Assembly: GCA_021399435.1 (NCBI GenBank)
Contig: JAJTUP010000037.1
Coordinates: 434,001-498,000, forward strand
Direction of reading: 5' to 3'
Length of the DNA stretch: 64,000 nucleotides
Source: Diaporthe sp. PMI_573
Taxonomy: Eukaryota > Ascomycota > Sordariomycetes > Diaporthales > Diaporthaceae
Below, piece after piece: positions 11,203 through 21,597 of this stretch (positions are counted from its first letter, which is position 1; every line of letters starts with the position of its first letter). The notes below the pieces were generated by a model. That model made no database searches. It was not told where the DNA came from and saw only the letters and a program-made list of their open reading frames with translations. Made by a program: the position numbers and the translations under genes.

Positions 11203-12421
11203 TCACGAGGACAGGAGCCCCTCGATAGAAACCACCGACAGCGACACCTGGTTGGTGGTCGACGGGGGCAGCTTGCCGGCGCCGTTGATGAGCAGCTTGT
11301 CTGGGTCCTGGGCAAAGACCCGGAGGTGGCGCGTGTACGCCGCGGGCTGTGGGGTCTCACGCTCGTACCACTGGTCGGCGGCGCCGAGGGCCTGGTTGGT
11401 GAAGACGGAGCCGAGGTTGCCGCAGCTGACGATGAGGGTGCCGTTCTCGCCGCCGACGCTGCTCCAGACGACGTAGGGGGAGCCTGTAGGGGTGGTGCCC
11501 GTGTTGGCGGCCACGATGCCGACCGGCTCGCTGTTATCGAAGTCCAGCGGGTTCGCGTTGATGCGGTATGTCACCGGGAAGGAGTAGCTTCCGGAGAAGT
11601 CGTGGCCCCACTCGTATGCCAGGATGTAGTCGCCAGTCGGCAGCTGAGCAATGGTCGTCATGCCCGGGCGGTCAGTGTACTCGTCGTAGGCGACGTCGTC
11701 GACCGGGTCGGCCCAGGTGAGTAGGTCCGTTGTCGTCTGGTGAAGGAGCTTCTGGCCGTGGGCCGGGTCGCGCTGGTCGGAGTAGTACAGGACGAGCTGG
11801 TCCTCGTAGATCCTGGTGACGGTCGTGAGCCCCTAAGCCGTCCAATCGGTGGTGAGCAGGGGTCTGAACTTACTCGATATATGGCTCCCAGATAGGCGTG
11901 AGCCCGTTGTTGGGCAGCGCCTCGCCCCCCCTGGCGACGCTGCTCACAAACTCCCACGTGTACCCGGCATCCGTGCTCGCGTAGACATCAATCTTGGTCT
12001 CACTCAGGTCGGTCGGGATGCTGTTCCCGGCCACCAGCACCGTGCCGGCCTCGTACCCACCAAAGTCAACGGGCAGCTCGTAGATGTAGGGCTGGTACCT
12101 CAGTCCCCAGCCGTTCACGTCGTCTGTCACGTTCGAGATGTGCTCCCACGTCTTGCCGTGGTCGACCGACTTGTAGATGGGGAAGTAGACCATTGGCGGC
12201 TCGGGCGAGTAGTTCTCCCACGTCCCGAGGAGCACATTGTCGTTGAGTGTGAGCTCGGCGGTGCGCGGGTAAAGGACTCGTGGGTCCGTGTAGTCTGAGG
12301 GCGGCACGAAGACCACGTTGTTCTCGAACGTCGTGACCTCATCCCGCGGGTGGTGCAGGGGGCTGGCCTGGGTGAGGGAGAGGAGTGATGAGAGAAGGGC
12401 GATGGGCTTGAGGGACGCCAT
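11203..12421 (-). CDS. secreted GH93 exo-alpha-1,5-L-arabinanase
   Basis: Glycoside hydrolase of family 93, a six-bladed beta-propeller that releases arabinobiose from the ends of arabinan in plant pectin. Two exons (11874-12421 and 11203-11812) are joined across a 61-nt intron at 11813-11873 with GTAAGT donor and CAG acceptor, giving 385 residues. Residues 1-19 form a signal peptide. BNR-like Ser/Asp segments such as SVDHGKTW and STDAGYTW are visible in the first half. The motif PIWEP places a glutamate at residue 179, and a second conserved glutamate is at 250 (ILAYEWG). Their spacing matches the catalytic pair known in characterised GH93 enzymes, so I infer these are the catalytic residues. 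A nearer TAG acceptor exists but breaks the frame. With the polygalacturonase it forms a small pectin-degrading set, though the two are not adjacent. Confidence 0.9.
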
Positions 12422-13229
12422 CTTGACGAGTATACAGGGTAGGACGGGTTGCTACCTCTGGATAAAAATAAAGACAGGATCGTCAGGAGAAAACCGCAAA
12501 TGCAACCTTCTTACCAGTTCAACAGCGCACACGTGTATTTCGGCGCGCGAAACTCTCATGCTTATATAGGTGGACTGGCACACGGCACTTATTCAACACC
12601 GGCCTACCTTTGCCCATGATGGCATCATGCACGCGCCTGTCGGAATCCACGTTCCTGACTGGGACAGGGTGCCCCGCATAATCAGACCTCGGTGTATCTC
12701 GCGCAGTGGATGCCTGACCACATTGAGCTCCCTCACCGCGCGGGAAATAGGTCGTCAATGACTCTCTCGCGCGCTATAGCGAGAGTTTCTCTTGTATGTG
12801 GTGCCGAGGAGTTTCTCGCTGATGGGGGAAATGCGGGCGGCGCGAGTTGGAGAGACTAGGCGAGTATTGGAGAAGGTAGCACCCGAGGTGGGCATGGGCC
12901 GGGATTCAGGGGTCACAGCCAGTGGCAGTCTGGGGAAACTCTGGGGATGCTGGCACGGTGGCCAGCGCGGAAGATGCGCACCAATAAACATCGCGTCCGT
13001 CACGCCGGCGCAAACATTGTCGATTTCGCCCAGCCTTGGGCTAGGACGGATGGACGGAAAATATGACCACACAGAATCCAGAATTATACCGAACGCCAGC
13101 CCGCTTGTGTTCCCATTCCCATGGCTCGCCGCCTATGTGGCTGTGTGGCTGCGCAGGCCTCACAGGCTATCGCATAGACTTCTTGCCTCAACTCACGTCA
13201 TCAAACACCTCGATGCCACCGGAGCGGGA
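12422..13229. other. intergenic: GH93 promoter and PRI1 3' flank
   Basis: About 800 bp between the GH93 start and the PRI1 stop. A small perfect hairpin (arms CTCTCGC at 12764-12770 and GCGAGAG at 12779-12785) is visible. No other feature is supported. Confidence 0.5.
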
Positions 13230-15000
13230 TCAGAACTCCATCGACTCGGGTTCTTCCCGCTCCCTCTTCACCTTGACGTCCCCCCTCTCATCCTTCAACA
13301 ATGCGTTGACAAAGGTCCTGAACTGCTCGATATACGGCTTCAGGCTAGTCTTCTCCCAGTCCTGAATGTTGGTCTTGGCGTCTCCTGTGGCCCCTTCCTC
13401 TACCCACGCGTCAATTTCTCCCAGGAGATTTTGCACTGTCGGCACAGCTGTAGGGTCGAACTCCTCCAGCTTGCCCGGTCGTGTATCAATAGGTACACAA
13501 ACCCTACCCGTGCCGGGATGCACAACGAAGGGGGATTTGAGCAAGTGGTTCAGCTTCTTGCTGACCTCGATATCGAGCCTGGGATATGTGTACTCCAGTA
13601 CGATATCCTGCTTCGCCGCTAGGAGATCTTTCGTGTCTAGGTTCTTGCCTGCGCCGCCAGCCTTGGTGATGGCATCGATGTCGGCCCACTTGGACGTGGA
13701 AGACCGACCTGGCGCAGACGCCCACTTCTTTCGCAGGGAGTCGTTGAGGGTCTTGTCTGGCAACAACTGCAGGAGCTTCTCTGCTCGCTCGTCGGTATCC
13801 CAGGGGTCCTGCTTCTCAAGAACGTCCTCTGCAAAGTGCGGCGCCAGAATGTCCAGGCTCCGTCTGCGATCAATGTCAGCTCGTGCCGGCTGTAAGTCAT
13901 GTAGCGCATGACAAGACTCACGTCAAATGCGGGTGCAATGGTCTCCTGACGTTCACCTTCTTGCCACTCTGTGCACCACCCTTGAGCACCTCGAGGTATC
14001 CTGCCACAGCCCTCCTCTTCTGATCCTCCATAGTGCGCGCCCTCTTGTCACAGACCCAGGCGTGTGCACCACGTCGACCCGAGTAGACCCACATGATGTG
14101 CTTGAAGCCAAAATCGTCACGCAATGCTTTGTCGACCACTTGGATGGCCATGGTGATGAACTGCCAGCACTTGACGCAAATGTTCGCCTTGTCGCAGCAT
14201 GTCCGGATATCGTCGTAATCTGTTAGGTCGATATCGAAGCAGAGCTCTTTTGCCAAGGGTCGGAAGGCGGACAGGTTCTTGAGCTGTTTCCTGTCGCGTG
14301 GGTTGGTAGTGTAGACAGGACCGATATCAAAACGCGGAGGAAGATGCTGGAGCACGTTTTTGCGGATGCTGTGTGAGTGTCAGTGATGGTCACATCATCA
14401 GCATATTTTGATACAGGACGCGTACAGATCTGCCGTCTGGAATGACTGATATCGCCAGACGGCATCGTTCGGTAACGTAAAGGCAAACTCTCGGTGGGCA
14501 AAGTCGTTGGTTGGCGTGGGACTATGGTTCAGCCATTGGAACAGATATCGCCAAGGAAAGAGACGTTGGTAGAAGCTGCGCAAGACCTCGGGGTCGCTCG
14601 CGCTCGCTTTGACCGGGACGCCATCACTGAATGAGCTGTGGTCAGTCTTGGCCATAGGAATAGCGGTGGAGAAGGGCATCACTAACTCGGGCGTGCCAGA
14701 TGAGTCTGGATGGGGAGAGCTTGTGGGCGACACCTGGCTCTGGGTGGTTCTGCCTGTACTTGGGAATTCGTCGTCGTCTGAGTCGATGTCTGCGAACAAG
14801 TCGTCTAGCTTGGCCTCTTTCTTTGGCTCCTCCTCCTCTAAGCGCAGGGCGTTCACCTCGGCCATTGTGATCTCCGTGTTGCTCTCGTCTGGTTGGGTCC
14901 CATTCTTGACTGGCGAGTCCTGTTCCATCTGCTCCATCTCGTCCTCGCTCGTGGGCGTGGGAACAGGAGGGGTGGACGCTGGAGACGTGGAATGAGGCAT
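13230..15000 (-). CDS. PRI1: DNA primase small (catalytic) subunit PRI1
   Basis: Catalytic subunit of the DNA polymerase alpha-primase complex, which makes RNA primers for replication in the nucleus. Exons are 14426-15000, 13922-14368 and 13230-13863, with introns 14369-14425 (57 nt) and 13864-13921 (58 nt), giving 551 residues. The conserved catalytic strand FDIDLTDYDDIR carries the metal-binding aspartates (237 and 239 in this model). It is followed by the cysteine cluster CCDKANICVKC and by YSGRRGAHAWVCD, a family hallmark. The first 115 or so residues are acidic and disordered. A possible additional 51-nt intron at 14636-14686 (GTTAGT donor, CTGAC branch, CAG acceptor) lies inside this tail. 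It is a multiple of three without stops, so I left it in; removing it would give 534 residues. The gene is divergent from the GH5 gene. Confidence 0.93.
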
Positions 15001-15934
15001 GATGGCAGCAGAATGTGTTCCAAACTAAGATCATACACAGATAGCAAAGACAGTGATGCGGGTGGGAGCGTATACCTGTCCCCAAAGTTGTGCGGCGGGT
15101 GTAGTGTGCAGAAATGAAAAGTCGCTGGTGAGACGCGTCTGGACGCGTTGAGTGCCTGACAGACAGATGTACCCAGGTACTCTGGAACAGGTGCAACAGT
15201 GCAAAAACGCGACTTGGTGGTTCCCCAATCTCGACCGATAGCCTAGCGTGGTTTGCCACCTGAACCTATGCGTTAGCTGTTGTGGGCGGAGGAAGCGGGG
15301 CCAGGGGCCTAGGCAGGACTGGCAGGATGTTGCATTGTCGAAACGGCAAATCCTCGGCAGCGACGTCACATGGGCGGAATGTCGTGGCGTTCTACCTCTC
15401 AGTAGATCCATCGCTGGACTAATGAATGGCGATTGCTGTGGTTCACAGGATGAAAGAAAGGTACCTCACCATCGAATGAGCTCTCGTCAACTCGTCGAGT
15501 CGCACGGCTGAAGAGAAGCACCCGACTTTCGCTGCGAGGTGCCCGCTCTGTGACTCTGTGGCTCTGTGAAAAGGAAAGCTCGTCCCGCGCTCGAGCGTTC
15601 TGAACCTTCCACCGAACAACGTCATCGAGAGCCGGAGCTTGAATCGGCCGAGGACCCCGTCCGCCTGCAGTCTGTTGCGGCCGTGACTGACTGCCCAAGA
15701 ACACCATCAAATCCCGACAACTCTGCTCCACTAGTTATTTACATCGATTCAGCCCAACCACTCCAAAAAGCGATCGAGTCCGATTCCGAGTCCGAGCCCG
15801 GTTCTGTGTTCTGTGCACATCTGACCCCCATTCCGTTCGTGCATGACCTCAGCTCCAATCGTTCGGTTCTGCGGAGCGGCGGCTTGCGTCCATTCACCAA
15901 ACCCCGTACCCGTGTCCGGCCCCGTCCTGCCACC
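15001..15934. other. intergenic, divergent promoters of PRI1 and the GH5 gene
   Basis: About 930 bp between two divergent starts. The frame of the GH5 gene stays open back to an ATG at 15566, but the region has no conserved features and I treat it as 5' UTR. No regulatory motif can be named with confidence. Confidence 0.5.
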
Positions 15935-18393
15935 ATGGCCCCACTCCGTCTTCTCATTGAGCAGGGCAAGTTCGTCGATGCCTCCGGCCGACAAGTCATC
16001 CTCCGTGGTATCAATGTTGCCGGGGACGCCAAATACCCCAGCGAGCCCTTCGACCAGCCCTCGCAGGTCTCTGGCGACTTCTTCGACGGAGACAACGTTA
16101 CTTTCCACAAGAGGCCATTCACAAAGGAGGATGCTCACGTCCACTTTGCGAGGCTGAGGCGTTTTGGCTACAACACAATACGGTATATCTTCACCTGGGA
16201 GGCCATCGAGGCAAGAGGTCCTGGAATATACGAGGAGGAGTGGATAAGCCATACGATTGAAGTGCTGAGGACGGCCAAGGACTATGGCTTCTTTGTCTAT
16301 ATGGACCCCCACCAGGATGTGGTATGTCCGACCTTAACTCTGGCAGTGCGTCCTTGTTACAGGAGCTAATTCGTTACTCTGTGAAGTGGTCGAGGTTTTC
16401 AGGCGGCTCTGGCGCCCCGATGTGGACGCTGTACCTCGCCGGCCTGAACCCTCAATCCTTCGCCGCCACGGAAGCGGCCATAGTGCACAACACCTACCCA
16501 CAGCCCGAGAACTTCCCCAAAATGATATGGTCAACCAATTACAACCGCCTTGCCGCTGCGACCATCTTCACACTGTTCTTCGCGGGAAGGGAGTTTGCAC
16601 CCAAGTGCATCGTGGACGGCGTGAACATTCAAGACTATTTACAAGGCCATTTCTTCAGTGCCTTGGAGCACCTGGCAAAGAGGATAAAAGATGCTGGCGA
16701 CGTACTCAACGAAATTGTCTTTGGGTGGGAGAGCATGAACGAGCCGGCACGGGGCCTCATCGGGCTTGAAGACATGAGCGTCATCCCCAAAGAGCAGGCA
16801 CTCAAGAAGGGAACGTGCCCAACCATCTGGCAGGCCATTCTTACTGGGTCTGGACGCGCATGTGAGGTTGACACGTGGGATATGGGCGGGCTGGGACCTT
16901 ACAAGGTCGGCAGGACGCTGATTGATCCCCGTGGCGAGAGCGCCTGGCTGCCTGCTGACTATGATGATTCGCGGTACGGTTGGAAGCGCGATCCAGGGTG
17001 GAAGCTGGGGGAGTGTATATGGGCGCAGCATGGGGTATGGGACCCTAGCTCAGACACGCTCCTACGCAAGGACTACTTCGCGAATGATCCAAAGAACGGG
17101 GCCGTGGCGAATTATCCATATTTCACCAACAATTGGTTCATGGACTTCTACAGGAAGTATCGGGATATGGTCCGGTCGCATCACCCCGAGGCGATTATGT
17201 TGTGCCAGCCACCAGTGCTGGAGCTGCCGCCCAGCATCAAGGGGACGGTGGACGACGACCCAAACATGGTGTACGCACCTCATTATTACGACGGCATAAC
17301 CCTAATGACCAAGAAATGGAACCGGACCTGGAATGTGGATGTGCTGGGTATACTCCGGGGAAGATACCTCACGCCTGCATTCGGCATCAAGATCGGCGAG
17401 ACTGCCATCCGGAACTGCTTCAGAGACCAACTGGCGGCAATGAGAAAAGAAGGCTTGGACTACATGGGTAATCACCCCTGCGTCTTGACAGAGTTTGGCA
17501 TTCCTTACGATATGGACGACAAGTATGCCTATAAGACGGGAGACTACTCTAGCCAGAGTGCAGCCATGGACGCGAACCACTTTGCTGTCGAGGGCAGCAG
17601 GATGGAAGGTTACTCATTATGGGTCTACTGCACTAATGTGAGCATACCCCTTTCTCAAAGTACGCCCCAAGGTAGAAAGCACACAATACTGACCTTGGAA
17701 ATGTAGAATGGTCACCAGTGGGGCGACCAGTGGAACGGAGAAGACCTTTCGATCTACTCCCTCGACGACAAACCACTAGCTATCTCTGCCGTGCCCCCTC
17801 CCAAGGTCGAGTCCTCGGGTTCGACCAATTCCCGGCTTTCTGAAGACGTGGCGGTGACGCCAAACAATCTCAAGAAAACAATTACCAACGATGCTCCCTC
17901 CATCTCCCCCACTTCGAGCCGCCCTGCCAATTCCGGCCATCCGTCCCAGCTCATGGATACCACCGACCCGGCCCTAAAGGCGACTCCCGGCTATCGCGCC
18001 GCGGAAGCCTACGTTCGGCCGGCACCGGTGGCCGTGAGTGGGGACATTACGCACTACACCTTCGACCTGAGGAGCTGCACGTTCGTCCTGAAGCTGCGCA
18101 CCGCGAAGGAGCCGGGCCAGGATGCGCCGACGGTAGTGTTCTTGCCGGAGTGGCACTTCCCGCGGGAGGGCTCGGTGGTGGAAGTGTCTGGCGGCAAGTG
18201 GGAGATTGGCCAGGGTGAGGACGGCATCCAGCGGCTGCGATGGTGGCACGGCAAGGGCGAGCAGGACATCAAGATCGTGGGCCAAGCCCGGAGGTATAAT
18301 GCCGGTGACGGGAAGGACGGTGCGCCTGGCGAGGAGCCAGGGTACTACGACATGATCAACAACTGGCTGGGCAACGGATGTGTGGTGATGTGA
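15935..18393 (+). CDS. GH5 steryl-beta-glucosidase / glucosylceramidase-like enzyme (EGH1/EGCrP type)
   Basis: Cytosolic glycoside hydrolase of family 5 related to yeast Egh1 and Cryptococcus EGCrP enzymes, which remove glucose from ergosteryl glucoside or glucosylceramide. Three exons (15935-16321, 16387-17637, 17707-18393) give 774 residues; the introns are 65 and 69 nt. The ATG sits in CACCATGG and there is no signal peptide, consistent with an internal lipid substrate. The family signature NEP places the acid/base glutamate at 248 (within GWESMNEPARG), and LTEFGIP gives the nucleophile at 498. MDPHQDVWSRF is restored exactly across the first intron and CTNNGHQWG across the second. A linker at about 570-620 leads to a C-terminal beta-rich domain. 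The last four residues are CVVM, which has the form of a CaaX prenylation box. Sterol glucoside versus ceramide preference cannot be decided here. Confidence 0.92.
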
Positions 18394-20360
18394 GCTGGGT
18401 CTCCTCGGAGCTGAGATGAGGGTTCGGTAGAAGTGTCCTGTGAGGACGGGCGACACGAGCGTACATATTCAGCGGGCAAAGCATGGCTATTGTTATTGGC
18501 CAATTCGTATATAACAAATTGTAACGTCAACCAGGCAGCGTTTTGTGGGATGGCCTGATGTGGGGGAACAGTATGGAAACGGATATAACACGGACAATTT
18601 GAACAGAATCCTGGCCTGATCAATGTCTCCTGCAGCAGTGTTCGTCCAAGAATGGGTGTTTCGCGCATGGGCGGGCGTATTACGAAGGGAATCATGCATT
18701 ATCAGGGGATCGTGCCCGCACGGCCACCCCGAGGGACTCCGAGAATCAATCCCAGCAGAGTGCCGGCCCAGCCGCCGCCCACCATGTACCTTCATTATGC
18801 ATCCATGTGCCAGATTCCTGTTCTTTTCTACGGGTTGCCGGGGGAAAGAAAGCCCCGGCCACCTTCTAGAAGTTTTGTCACAAGCCACTGGGCTGTTCCC
18901 CCTGGCGCAAGGCAATCAGATCCGGATATCTCAGCTGAGGACAAGCTGATCCCAAACACTCACTTTGCCTTCCCCACCAGGTAAACACCCCTGGCTCCGT
19001 GACGCGCGAGCCTTGTGGGACCCAGCCCTGTGTCGCATCACACACATAATGCTGTTCCTGTTTCGGGGAAGGGGCGACGTCCCCATCAGGGCATGATGCT
19101 GTGTTGCTTGACCTGATAAATGGGGATAGTCAGTAGTGGTGTGGTGTCTCTGTGTAAGTTCATGTATGGGAGCGGGCATGGGGCTCTGAAGTGCCGGGGC
19201 CAAGGAACAGGGCCCTGTGCTATGTCTTGGGTAGCTGCCATGGTAGGTCGCATCGTTTAAAGGGCCAGGATGGTAATTATAGAGTTGACAGGTGGTGACG
19301 TTGCCGACCTTTCCTTGAACGATTGATCGGGTGACCGAGTATCTACTGTGTCTATATAGGTACAGTAGGCCAGGCCGGTATCCTCGGCGCTGCTGCAGTG
19401 GGAGGGTTCCGAGAAGCATCGGGGGGTATATACGACAGATATCTGGATGGGAGGCCATGCCCTCCCAGAAACGTGTTTTGTCCCACGGTTTGCCGTGTCA
19501 CACGTGAAGGACGAGAAACACGGAGCTTGCGAATCGTCAATGATGAGATGGATCTGCAGAGCGTATCTTGCGCCGTCTGCTGGGGTGTATACGGAAGGGC
19601 ACCCCTGTCCAGATGACCCTGTAATGTGTAACCTTACAGAGGTAGACGTGTTGGTGACAGCTTGTTGATCACGGTTCCTGGGCTGTGGCATGAGTGCCCC
19701 GTAGGGAGCAGGGAGACAGAGAGGAGGAGGGGAGGTGTGTCGGTTGACAGGTCGGGCAGCCCAATTGACTGCTACTATGATACTATGAATAATTGGATAC
19801 AATTTTTTTTGTACGAACCTGGTCTGCCCCTGACCGACTGGAGAATTGAAGGACGGGCTGATGGATTGATTTATCGATCTTGTCCACAAGTCATGTCAGG
19901 CCGAGTCTGGGTCTCCCAATTCCCCGATCTCCTGTGTACTGACAGTAGTCGCTGTGTTGTTGGACCTTTGTTTACCCATTTTTCTTCCTATGTGCTCTAG
20001 AGCAGTACAGCAGCTTCCTGGCGTTTGATTATCTGCAGATCTACAGTGTCTCCCCTCCAATCCACCCCTCCCCCCTTACAGGCTGCGGTCTCGGTCAGAC
20101 GGTTTGGAGTAGCACTTTCGTCGAGCTACTGCGGTGCGACGTGACCTGACAAGGCCGAGAACGAGTCGATCCGCACGCCCTCTCTTTAATGATTGTCTGC
20201 CTGAGGTAGCATTGTCCAGCTCCTCTTCCCGGCGCGAGAGTTGGGCTGCATCTGCAGCCGTGTCGCCCCCAAGTCCTTGATCCATCCATCCTTCGAGTCC
20301 TTTTCCCCCCTTCAAGTGCCCCCATTCTCATCGTGCACCCCAGCAACGAGTCGCCCGCCA

Positions 20361-20417
20361 GACGCCAGCCGCAGCCGCAGACGCAGACGCAGTACGCAGA
20401 AAGCCAGCCGCAGACAC
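20361..20417. repeat. CAGCCG/CAGACG simple repeat
   Basis: Imperfect hexamer repeats of the form CAGNCG in the BCK1 upstream region. Confidence 0.7.
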
Positions 20418-20799
20418 CCCGAGCCGCTACGCAGCCGGGCCAAGCCCACGAGCTACAAGCTAGATACTTTGGGAGCTACAGGGCGCAAAGCTAGCGAGCT
20501 AGAAGCAGGCGAAGAACTCCACGCCGGCAGCGCCTAGCCTCGAGTCTCGACTCGTTCCTCCGCCAATCCCCCCTCCGCCCTGCCTGGGGGGCCTTCAACC
20601 CGTGCACTCCCGACAGAGGACCAGGAACAGGAGGAAGCGTGCGCAGCTTGGTGCGTGCGCGCGTGCGTGTGTCTGTCTGTCTGTGAGTGTTGACATCCGG
20701 CATCCAAGCGACGAGCTGCAGCTCCGTCCACACAGCAGCCCGGCACGCCCGTGCCCCGTGCTCGAATCGATCTCTTGTCACGATAAGCACGTGGAGGAA

Positions 20800-20832
20800 C
20801 ACAGACACAGACGCAGACACGGACACAGTCAC
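20800..20832. repeat. ACAGAC-type simple repeat
   Basis: Imperfect tandem hexamers (ACACAG, ACGCAG, ACACGG) in the BCK1 leader region. Confidence 0.7.
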
Positions 20833-21042
20833 GGGCTCAGAGGGACAAGAGGGAACGCCCAGGCATCCGGAGAGACGGCGCGCACACACAGAGAAAGGGG
20901 ACCTCGCCGTCTCCACTCTGTTCCTTCGGTGCCACACGCTTGGCATTCAATAATTCGTATTAGCTGTGAGTAACGCGCGCATCCGTACTGTTCTGTTCTC
21001 GTCCTCGCCCTCGTCCTCCCTGCCAATTGACATGACACGAAC

Positions 21043-21064
21043 GACATGACATGACATGACATTG
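21043..21064. repeat. ACATG pentamer repeat
   Basis: Four head-to-tail copies of a pentamer (GACAT), the last imperfect, about 540 bp before the BCK1 start. Confidence 0.75.
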
Positions 21065-21597
21065 ACACAGCACGAGTGGCTTGTGCCGATTGCATGTGCC
21101 TGTCTGTTGTTGCTGTTGTGAGCGTGTGCTGCCGCTTCTCTCTGGAAACTGGGCTCGGGCTGGGCAGCCTGGCACCAGTTTGGAGACCTCCCCCCCCCTC
21201 TCCCCCTCCAAAAATTCCCCACGGGCGGAACTTGCCTCGGGCTCTGCTGTCGATCGACCAAGGTTTCACAGTTCCATGCTCTTTTTTTTGCGATCCATTG
21301 TCGTGCAGTAGACCACCTCAGACCTCAGATACTGTGTGATCCCATCTCCACCAGCACCCAGCACCCAGCACCCAGGAACCCGGCACCAAGGCACGAACGG
21401 GCAGCGGCACCACTGCGCCCCATCTTTGATTTTAATCCCGGCCCCCCTTGGGCCCCAGAACCAGCCTGCTTCGCCTCCGTCGCGCCGGCTCGCCGGCCTC
21501 TCTGCCCAGCAACCGGATGCGCCATCTCCCGTGCATGCAGTCTTGAGAATATGCCCTCTGACCTCGTCTCCCGCAAAGAAACCTCCCCCTCGCTCAA

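Larger units (their letters stand above)
18394..21597. other. 3.2 kb intergenic: GH5 3' flank and BCK1 upstream region
   Basis: No supported gene. The last kilobase (from about 20240) is full of short simple repeats (CAGCCG, ACAGAC, ACATG) and C-rich stretches typical of a long fungal 5' leader. Antisense ORFs at 18931-19889 lack recognisable domains. The length is typical of the large upstream regions of signalling genes. Confidence 0.5.

Noticed and set aside
12764..12785. 7-bp perfect hairpin near the GH93 promoter
   Set aside because: A single short inverted repeat with no repeat copies or context; bacterial-type terminators do not apply here.
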